DNA of 64,000 nucleotides, taken from assembly GCA_013368325.1 (NCBI GenBank), contig JAACJK010000109.1, forward strand, positions 1,302,001 through 1,366,000, written 5' to 3'. The notes beneath the pieces were generated by a model. That model made no database searches. It worked only from the letters and a program-made list of their open reading frames with translations, and was not told where the DNA came from. The stretch comes from Ephemerocybe angulata (lineage: Eukaryota; Basidiomycota; Agaricomycetes; Agaricales; Psathyrellaceae). This document shows, one piece after another, positions 56,079-64,000 of this stretch. Both the position numbers and the translations under genes were made by a program. How positions within the stretch are numbered: position 1 is the first letter of the stretch; each line of letters starts with the position of its first letter.

Positions 56079-57998
56079 ATGAACGACGACAACAACAACT
56101 CGCGCCCGCCATCCCCCGACGCGCCCCCAGCGGACCTGTGGTCGTCCATCCTCGACTCCGTCTCGTCGTCCCGCTCGACGCCCGCGAAGCAGGTGCTCAT
56201 CCTCGGCCAGCCGTCCTCTGGCAAATCGGCGATCGCGGGTGCGCTGCTGCAGAAAGCGGCGGCGGACGACGCGAAGGACGAGGCGCATCGAGTGGACTTT
56301 GCGCTTGGATATGATTTTGCGAATGTGAGGGACGAGGCGGACGAAGGTGCGAGTTATTCTTAGTTATCTTACTTTGTATTGTGAAAGGGGGGTGGATGGA
56401 TGCTGAAGAGATGTAGATACCCTTGCGAGATTATCGGTGTATACTGTGCCGTCGTCGGCGCCGAGTTATACCTCGCTCTTGCCGCACTTTTTGCCGCCGA
56501 GAACGAGCCTGCCGCATACTCTTGTTGTCATTGTGCTCGACTGGACGAGGCCGTGGACGTTCGTGGAGGAGCTGCAGACGTGGCTGCAGTGGGTCGAGAA
56601 TTGGGCCAAGGGAGACGGGTCGAGAGATCTGGAGATTGTGAGGGAGGAAAATAGGGAGAGACGTACGCAGTGGTATTTGCTCATACGCAGTAATGGAGGA
56701 AGGCTAATTGGAGGTTTTGTTTCTAGTACAGTCGCATCTGCAGCATTATACCGAGGGTCCTGTGGACCCGCTCCCTGCTGCCACTTCGACACTTTCGAGC
56801 ACTTTGCTTCCGCTAGGACAGGGATCGTTCACGCATAACTCGGCTGGGGTTCCTATTATTGTTGTGTGCTCAAAGGCTGATCTTATTGACGAGGCGACGG
56901 ACCCCTCGGCGCCGGCGGGCATGGGGGGCATGGTGAAAGGGAAGGGAGGAGAGTGGGAAGAGAGGACAGATGGGATTATGCAGGTTTTGCGGACAATCTG
57001 TTTGAAATGTACGTTCGTGGTCTCTATTTTGAAGGTTGGGCGACTTATGTAGGTTGGCGTAGATGGCGCGAGTCTACTCTATACTACACCCCTACCGGCT
57101 ACGCTACAGATACTGCGACAGCATGCCCTGCATTTGCTCTTTATGCCCCCTGCACCGGCACCGGGGCTGGAGGTGCAGGCTCCCGGAAGGAACATCTTCC
57201 CGTTCACTCAAAAGCCGAATACGCTGGACCGGGACCACATACTCGTACCCGCGGGATGGGATAGTTGGGGGAAGATTGGAGTTCTGAGGGACGGGTTCGA
57301 CGCGAAGTCGTGGAATGAGGCTTGGGAGAGGGATTTGGAGCCAGAGGGATCGAGCAATGAACCGGGGGCGAAGGTGTTGTACGCTGCCTTCGTTCCAGAT
57401 CAGGGTGCAAAGGTACGTGCATTCAAGGTCTGGGTAAAGGTATGGAGACTCACTCGACGAGCAGCCAACACCGTTACCGCCTTTCAACAACCCCGTGCCA
57501 GAGCAATCGTTCCTCTCAAGACACTACGACGAAAACGCCAAGAAGTCGGACAGAGATCCTCGGGGTGCCTTCAAGAACCCAGGGGAAGTCTCCGCAGGTA
57601 TCGTCGGTCCCCTGGGAAGCAGCAGTTTCAATCTACCAAATGTCGAACGAGCACTCTCCGAGATGGAGTCTGGTATGGGCCCAGCGGGGGCAGCGGGTGC
57701 CACCCCCGGGAGCAGGCTTGCAGGTCGTGCACCCCAACGGGTTGGCAGTGGCCTCCCCAATTCCTCGCCACCTACGTCTGCGACTGGACGCGGTCCAGCG
57801 AGTCCGACGGCTGGTATTGCAGGCGCACCGAGTCCGGCAGCCGGGGGGCAGAGCCAGCACGAGGTGCTGCAGAACTTCTTCCAGAGCCTGCTGAACACGA
57901 AGGATCGTGCGGGGGGCACTTCTCCCGCGAAGCCAGCCCCGACGCGGCCGAACGGGTCGTCTGGCAACGCCAACGGGGCCGGCGACGACGACAATTAG
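56079..57998 (+). CDS. Cytoplasmic dynein 1 light intermediate chain
   Basis: Exons are 56079-56346, 56417-56662, 56727-57008, 57063-57412 and 57465-57998, giving 559 residues. The protein is the GTPase-like subunit that links dynein heavy chain to cargo adaptors; in filamentous fungi it supports nuclear and endosome movement. A P-loop GQPSSGKS lies at residues 43-50. Other family blocks are HTLVVIVLDWTRPWTFVEEL, GVPIIVVCSKADLID (the guanine-specificity region) and LKYGASLLYTTP across intron 3. HILVPAGWDSWGKIGVLRDG also fits, as does the stretch from PPFNNPVPEQ to FLSRHYDENAKK. The C-terminal ~150 residues are Gly/Pro/Ser-rich with a short helix (EVLQNFFQSLLNTKD) that fits the adaptor-binding helix of this family. 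The acceptor at 57062 is chosen over 57052 because it alone restores the KYGAS block. Confidence 0.93.
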
Positions 57999-58188
57999 CT
58001 ATTAGATGCAGGATATACCATACCATACACCCTCTGATATCGTGAGAATGTGCTGTTGACGCGTATTTTGAGCGCTGTGCTCGGGCTTCTCTTTGTCTCT
58101 TGACCACCACCACACCCCTCGCCCCTGCTCGAGACTCCCCCAAAACCGCTACTCAACGTAGTCCTGTGCGCAGTATACGATATATAAA

Positions 58189-59808
58189 ATGGGCAAATGG
58201 TGCGTCGAGCTGCGATTTCGGCTTCCGGGCCCATCATGCCAACGCGGACGGCTCTGACTGTGCCGCCACGCGCCTGCCCGGCTATTTTACTACAGGTCTC
58301 CTAATTACACGGACAGTGAACTCTCAACCAAAATCTCGACCCTGGTGTGAGTCCTTGTGTGCGTCTGTAGGCCCCCGTTAACGTTGTGGCCGACCGATGA
58401 CAGTACGGGTGCGCTCAGACGGGCGGCAATTGATAACGACGCCAATGTGGGGAACATGACATACGAGAACTTTGTGCACGACTTGGACGCGGGCGATTCG
58501 TTCACGGCGACCATGATCGACATCCTCGTTAAAGTGCGTCTCTCGTTTCCCTTATCGGGGGAGTGGCGGCGGGCGCTTGGAGGGGAATGTTGAATGAATC
58601 CCTTTTTGCTTTTGTAGGAATACGCTGAACGCCGGACGCGACCCCACTCCGACCGCCGGTTCCTTTCCGCGCGGACGATGAAGGGCCTCAGGCAGCTCGC
58701 GATGCCGCTGAACCAGTTCCACATGGGCCCTGTGCGGACGGGCCCCAGGGCGCATGCGTCGTTCCGGAGGACTCTCAACTCGATTGTGCCCGAGTTCGAC
58801 GAGGACGACGATAATGATTTCGGGGTCATGATAGACGAGCCGACGGAGGGGGGGATGGCTCCCGGGCCTGCGAATCTGGCGGACGCCATGTCTATTCCGG
58901 CGCCGTGGTACAACAGCATGAATAGGAGCATGGATGACTTGGTGGCCTCGTCGAGGTCGAGGGTGCGGTCGCCCCCTGGAGCAGTGTCTAGCAACCCGAC
59001 TCCAGTTGCTGGGAGTTCGTCTGCTGTCCCTTGGACTGTGCTGCCCTCACCCTCACCCGCCACCGTGACGAGACAGGCGTCTATCCGACGCCCGTTTACC
59101 AATGCGCGGAATATCGAGTTCAATAACTTTACCAGGCGGCATCGGTCGAGCCACAGGGAGGGAGGCGAGGGGGATGGGGATGTCACGGTTACGGAACCGA
59201 GGGACGATCCGTGGACGACGAGGGCGACTTCGATGTCGAATTCGACGACTGCGACGAGAAGGTTCTTCCCCGTGGCGGCGAGGCGGCTGAGGAGGAGTAG
59301 TGAACAGAGGGGTGGCATGCCGAGGATGTCGACGCTGTCGGACGGGACGAGTAGTGACGAGGACTTCCTCTGGACAAGTCCTGGGATGTCGAATGTGGCA
59401 GGTACGCCGGAGGGCTTTTTGGCGTATATCAGGAATCCGATGAGCCAGGGTGGGTCGAGGTCGGGGACTGGGGCTGCTACTACTGGGTCGTCAAGCTCGA
59501 CGCCATCGACCAGCACTCTTCCTCCCTTCGTAGCTCCTGGGAATCCAGGGTCGTCGTCTCGTCCGAGTACGACGGTGGAGGATGATGGGGCACCTAGCGT
59601 TACAGTTGCTGCACCACGGTTGCGTAGGGGAGGCGTGAGAGCGCCAGAGTCGATAGTGTCGCCCCCTCCTGTGGAGGAGGCTGCACCCCAAAATGGTTTC
59701 GTGGGGGACAGTCTTGTGGTTGGTAGGACCACGAATCCGGATCCGTTGGAGGAGCCAGCGGCGTACCCGACGCCTGGGTCGATTGGGGAGGGTGAGCATT
59801 TGACTTGA
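58189..59808 (+). CDS. Ser/Thr-rich protein of unknown function
   Basis: Exons 58189-58199, 58296-58346, 58404-58533 and 58618-59808 splice in phase to a 460-residue protein starting MGKWSPNYTDSELSTKISTL. I do not recognise the family. The first ~120 residues look ordered and helical (ALRRAAIDNDAN, NFVHDLDAGDSFTATMIDIL, ARTMKGLRQLAMPLNQ). An acidic patch follows (EFDEDDDNDFG), and the rest is Ser/Thr/Pro/Gly-rich and disordered. The 11-nt first exon with a GTGCGT donor is supported only by phase and by the coherent N-terminus it creates. The opposite strand is open for 560 codons over almost the same stretch, but that frame has no ATG-led, spliced or family-like structure. A TATATAAA sequence directly precedes the ATG, which is closer than a functional TATA box would be. 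Confidence 0.65.
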
Positions 59809-60404
59809 ATCTCCTTTGCATGAGACCGGCGACTGTTTTTTGAGGTTGGTGGGGTGTTGGTTGTATTTTTATTGTGGTTCTGGTTCTTCGTGTACTTAAG
59901 ACTTCTGGACTTTCCGAGTGTTGGAAAGAGAGGTCTCGTTACCCTTTTTTCTGTTTGTATTACTATGCAAACTGTTCGTGATTGCATGTTAGTATAGTGT
60001 CTTAGTACTCCTTGAAGCTTCTTACAAGCGACTGACCCATTTGTTTTGTGTTTCGTGTAGTACCACTTTTACGTTTCTTTCTTTCTCAACGCGAACTCTT
60101 TTCGAGTTAGCTGTGTATACAGAGTAGTTGTGACGAGTAGTAGTAGTAGGTCTGTCGAATATATGGGACATGGGATGAGAGCGCCAGCCGCTCGGACCAG
60201 CCTCCCTCTCGACACGCGATACCCTGCAGCTGTGACTGGCTCTCCTCAAATTCAAAGGTATCACGGTAGGCGCCAGTGCGGAGGTGCCAGATGCCACCTG
60301 GAGAGCCGTAGGGTATATACAAAGTCGAACAGGCTGCGAATCTTTCAACGAAGCTCTCAGTTTGAGGGGGAAAGGAAGGGGGTTCCAAAAGGCGCTGTCT
60401 TGTC
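59809..60404. other. Convergent intergenic region
   Basis: The 3' flanks of the unknown Ser-rich gene and the SUZ12-like gene meet here; the + strand is T-rich at 59820-59960. A short TAG trinucleotide run lies near 60140. No gene is seen. Confidence 0.55.
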
Positions 60405-63361
60405 TCAGTAGTCATCCCAATGCTCCATGCCGGTATGACCTTCGTAATGCTTTAATATCTTAGCAACCTCTTTCGCAGAAAGAAACCGGTTGGCAAGCAA
60501 GAGCTATGAACTCAGCATCGTCAATATTTACTTGGGAGGAGATGACTCAGAAATACGCACGAGGAGCCAATAACGAAGTGCATCCCATCCAGCTGCCCGA
60601 TGAATGATCTTCCAGTATTCATCTACGAAGGCCGTTGCACCCTTGGAGTAATTCGACAAGAATTTGGTCCTGAAAGAGTTCAAACAAATTAGTAGGCATT
60701 TCCCAACACCATGATGTTCAAAAAGAGCGTCCTAAACTCACCGGTTGAGCATAATCCATCTCGCCCAAAGCGCGTGCATGACTTTATACTCATCCCGCAC
60801 TTCATCGCTCTCAAATATCTCCTCCTCCCGATCTAAAACCGCCCAATCCAGCACGCCAAACTCGTGCATCGGCAGCGTCCCCAGCAAGTCGTACACCGTC
60901 GCGCCTCCCGGGCGGCACGAATACCAAACCGTTTGGCCACCTTCGTAATCCGGTGCGGCGGGGAAGTAGGGCGGTTGCGCTGCAGGGCCGAGGGGGTTTT
61001 CGGGCGGAGGGGGTGCTGGGTATTCTTTTCCGTTGGGACCGACGAAGGCCATGCGCTGCGTGGCCACGCTTGTCGTTGTGCTGAGAGTGTTGTCACTTCG
61101 TAGGGATGTTGTAGTGGAGGCGGTGGTTGTGGATTGGGCGCGGAAGGGAGGCGGGGTCGCAGTGCTCGGTATGGATGGGGGATAGGCAGGCTGTTTACCC
61201 TTTGATAGCCAGCTGGGTTTTATATCTTCGTCTTCATCTTCGGTGAACGGGGTGGGGGTTGCTGTCGATTGAAGTGAAGATCCTGGAGTTGGAGAAGCTG
61301 AGATTGGGGGTGTGTTTAGAGCGCTTGGTCCTGCTGAAGCCGAGGGTCGACCTGAGGAAGGGGGAGGTGATAAGCTGATGCTTGGGGCCAGAGAATCCTG
61401 GCGAGGTTCTAAAGCCAGCGATGGGTCAATGTTTTCAGGTACTAGGATTGTCAGGTACCACTATAAATCTCAATTAGAGTCCATGGTAGACGGATTTGGT
61501 GGAAGAGAGGAGCACCAACCAAATTGTTATCACAGTACCACTTTATGTAAAATTCCCCGTGGTCCCATTCGAGATGCTTTGCCAAGATAAGTCGGTTCGG
61601 GAAGACACCGTGGAAGGAGCATATGGGACACTTCCATGCCGTCAATAGAAGACTGAAATTAATCTCATCGATATGTTCATATCGTACTCGCAAGGAAACA
61701 GGGTCAGTATCAGAGTCGAGTGGCAAGCCAAGGTCACGACACCGGAGCAGAAAGCCGCGACGCAATCTCCCAGCCAGGAAAGGCAACCTTCCCACTTGGA
61801 GAAGGCGCTCAGGAGGGAGAGCAAGACGAGAGATAGCAGAGAACAGTCGAGGTGGAAAGCCCCCTTGAGCAGCGCCTAAGTTGTTCTCGGGGGCAAGGCG
61901 TACATTGGCTCTAGGTGGGGAGGGTCCAATTTGAGGCAGGGGGATGTTGATACGCGGAGGGGAGTTCAAGTCAATCAGTTCAGCAGGGCCGAACATGCGA
62001 GGTCTGGAGATGTCTTCGTCTTCAACCTTGATTCTTGTGCTCACTTGGTCGCTTTCCGAATCCACGTCCATATCTTCACCTGGCTCAGAGGAAGAACTTG
62101 AACGACCACCCTCTGTTGGCGTATCATCATCCCCTTCTTCGCTGTTTTCTTCGTCGCTGTCACTTTCCTTGCTAGAACCGCCACTTTCAGAGTCGCTGTC
62201 GGTATATTGTAGGTTCTCTGTTTTCCGAGCGGCCCTTGCCCTCGCAAATGGAAACCCTCTGACATTTTTCTCAGTGTTTTGTTTGTTTCATTAGAAAGAA
62301 ACATCACGCACATCACTTTAGTTGGTATCTTTCTGGCCGGTACATTCTTACGTGCAGATTGCCTTTCCGGGGGAGAGGGTGTTCGAGTCGGCGAAGCGTC
62401 CCGGCTTTCATCAACATCCATAGCCTCCTCCTCCTCAGACGAATCTGGCGTGTCGAGATTCTCCCCCTCTCTCCTTAGCTTAAGCCCCGGTGCAACAAAT
62501 CCCTTCGGCGGCCTATCATCCCGTCTCCCATCCCTTCCAGGAAGTGCCCTTCTACCAGCGGCCATCCGAGCCCCACCCCCAATCGTCATCCTCGCCATTC
62601 GCCGTGCTGGCCTATCACCATCCGCCTCCCTCTCCCGTTTTCCTGATCGTCCACGGATTTCCCGCAACTGGTCCTGCTCTTGCCACGGGAATATAAGCCT
62701 GTTGGGCTTTTTGACGACGTGCGTTACAGGGCTGGTTTTCTTGGCCATCCCTGGGCCAGCGGCAGCTTCATTCCTACCTGGGAGATGCGGGGCACCGCGT
62801 GCAGCAGTGTTTGAAGTTGACTTTAGCGCGAGATGAACAGGCTTTGCACGCGCCGGTCCAATCGACGAATTGGCGCCTATTAATTAGTATGCAAATGGAC
62901 GCGTTCATGAAATAATCGTTGGTGTTTATAATGCTAGAACAACGCACCGAGCTTCTGCAGAATCTGCGCTAGCTTTTGGTTTGAATCGCGCGGTTGCTGC
63001 AAGGCGGATGCCTGTTTCTTTTGCTGTTCCTGCCTGGCCAAGAACTCCTGTATCATCTAACAAAGGCCCCGTCGACCTGGGCACCTTCACGCTGGAAAGC
63101 TCGATAGTTGCTTACCCCTGCGGCCTGAGTCGGTTGTCGAGGCTGGCTAGGCCGAGAACCACTGCCACTAGCTACTGCATTCTGACGCACGATCCTTGGC
63201 CTTGAAGTCGAGGCGGCGTTCCCAGTTCTATCTTGCCTTGCCTGCCCAGGCCCACTTCCAGGGGCACCTCCACGTTCAGGGCGCGTATCACTGTTCAACT
63301 AGAAAGGTATTGTATCAGTAATATGGTAGATGATTTAACATATACTTACAACTCTGTTCAT
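60405..63361 (-). CDS. SUZ12: SUZ12-like Polycomb (PRC2) subunit with zinc finger and VEFS box
   Basis: Eight exons were reconstructed: 63361-63350, 63298-63116, 63056-62948, 62876-62312, 62258-61520, 61460-60742, 60669-60561 and 60503-60405, giving 844 residues. SUZ12 is the scaffold of Polycomb repressive complex 2, which methylates histone H3 lysine 27. The C2H2 finger near residues 510-535 (CPICSFHGVFPNRLILAKHL then EWDH) is followed across an intron by WYLTILVPEN. The C-terminal ~110 residues fit a VEFS box: DEVRDEYKVMHALWARWIML, then SKGATAFVDEYWKIIHRAAG, then LLANRFLSAKEVAKILKHYE. Upstream are Gly/Arg/Ser-rich and acidic stretches, and an N-terminal helical segment (QEFLARQEQQKKQASALQQ). 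The 12-nt first exon codes MNRV; an in-frame stop lies upstream. The 62312/62258 junction was chosen because its GTGCGT donor alone keeps the acidic exon in frame. Confidence 0.85.
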
Positions 63362-63568
63362 GATCGAACTAAGGGCCTGGTGAAGAACAGCGAAGCTTCA
63401 AGCAAGTGTTTCCAGTCATCAAAATCGCGGGAAAGTTTAGCAGCATGCAGCAAAGGTGACCCTGATCACAGTCCATCCACCGTCGTTGTCCACACACCCT
63501 CATTGTCCACACTCACGCTCAAATCTACAACTTCTAACTGACCTAGAAGTCTGTTGCATTAAATTACG
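63362..63568. promoter_or_regulatory. Bidirectional promoter of the SUZ12-like and TLS1-like genes
   Basis: 207 bp separate the start codons. A TCGCGGGAAA sequence (63425-63434) resembles an E2F/MBF-type site; it occurs once and is weak evidence. Confidence 0.45.
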
Positions 63569-64000
63569 ATGTCAATGTTCAAGAAACGTGCACGCCCTCA
63601 GACCGTGGTCAGGGCGATATCCCGCGAGGCGGATGACAAGGAGAAGGAGGTTGGCGAGGATGGACAGGCATTGGATGGGGAAAGAGAAGAGGGGGAGCCT
63701 AGCTTACCGTCAGTCCAAGTTCCATGTTCTCTCCTCGTCCACCTTCTACTTCTCCCTTTGGAGACCTTTGCAGCGTATATGCTGCGTCCCTAATTCAGCC
63801 CCACAACCCGCATGTGTGACAAATTGCTGATGTTTGGTAGAATCGCAGACCTCATTGAGTGGAGGAAGCTCCGGCGCGGGCGAAGGGGCATCGATGTTGC
63901 GAAACTTAATATTGGAGATGGGAGGAGCGGCGGGAAGAAGAAGAAACGGGCGAGGGAGGAGGACCAGGGCGGGTTGAAGAAAGGACATGTGGAGGAGGAT
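63569..64000 (+). CDS. TLS1: TLS1/C9orf78-family protein, 3' part outside the window
   Basis: Exon 1 is 63569-63708 and exon 2 starts at 63841 and runs off the window end; the intron is 132 nt with a GTCAGT donor. The visible part encodes about 100 residues. It starts MSMFKKRARPQTVVR, passes through an acidic stretch and continues after the intron with IADLIEWRKLRRGRRGIDVA and KLNIGDG. This matches the start of the Hep59/C9orf78 family, whose fission yeast member Tls1 is a spliceosome-associated factor needed for correct splicing of shelterin transcripts and heterochromatin. Lys/Arg-rich sequence follows. The head-to-head position with a SUZ12-like gene pairs two chromatin-linked genes, which may be chance. 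The gene is incomplete here. Confidence 0.82.

Noticed and set aside
58305..59987. 560-codon open frame on the minus strand
   Set aside because: It mirrors the + strand gene, begins without a clear ATG-led exon and shows no family motif. The + strand has splice junctions that join in phase.
1..64000. CRISPR arrays, insertion sequences, integrated virus or transposon remnants
   Set aside because: No spaced direct repeats, transposase, reverse transcriptase, integrase or terminal repeats were seen; spliceosomal introns throughout mark this as eukaryotic nuclear DNA.

Overview
This is a gene-dense stretch of nuclear DNA from a filamentous basidiomycete, most likely an agaricomycete. Nearly all genes are cut by many short GT-AG introns, commonly 45-70 nt. 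Genes are tightly packed on both strands and often start head-to-head 150-320 bp apart. There are several F-box genes of the kind that is multiplied in mushroom-forming fungi. No bacterial, organellar, viral, transposon, CRISPR or tRNA features were recognised. All gene models were built by hand from reading frame, splice consensus and protein-family fit. There is no transcript evidence, so single splice sites may be wrong.

Layout. 0-2 kb: an F-box gene. 3-6.4 kb: an Scw1/Whi3-type RNA-binding protein. 6.4-11.2 kb: mostly gene-poor, with one small PPxY membrane-protein gene. 11-16 kb: acyl-protein thioesterase, tRNA methyltransferase TRM10 and mitochondrial complex I assembly factor NDUFAF5. 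16-25 kb: two large proteins with long disordered regions, one with C2H2 fingers and one with a histone-fold-like N-terminus. 25-33 kb: the RNA polymerase I second-largest subunit, divergent from a GLFG nucleoporin that ends exactly at the Nup98 autocleavage position. 33-39 kb: three tandem F-box paralogues, the middle one frameshifted. 40-45 kb: respiratory supercomplex factor RCF2 and another F-box gene. 45-58 kb: compact housekeeping genes (MDM34, a Uds1-domain coiled-coil protein, RRS1, TAF12, TIP41, dynein light intermediate chain). 58-60 kb: an unrecognised Ser-rich protein. 60-64 kb: a SUZ12-like Polycomb (VEFS-box) gene divergent from a TLS1/C9orf78-like gene that runs off the window edge.

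Most genes are independent housekeeping functions, not a pathway cluster. Recurring themes are chromatin and transcription (Pol I, TAF12, SUZ12-like, histone-fold-like and zinc-finger proteins), mitochondria (NDUFAF5, RCF2, MDM34) and ubiquitin-ligase adaptors (five F-box genes). The points most worth a second look are the truncated Nup98-type C-terminus with its symmetric phase-1 exons, the PRC2-type SUZ12 homologue, the histone-fold protein, the frameshifted F-box paralogue, two apparent GC-AG introns and very small coding exons. I did not find a convincing undescribed multi-gene system.
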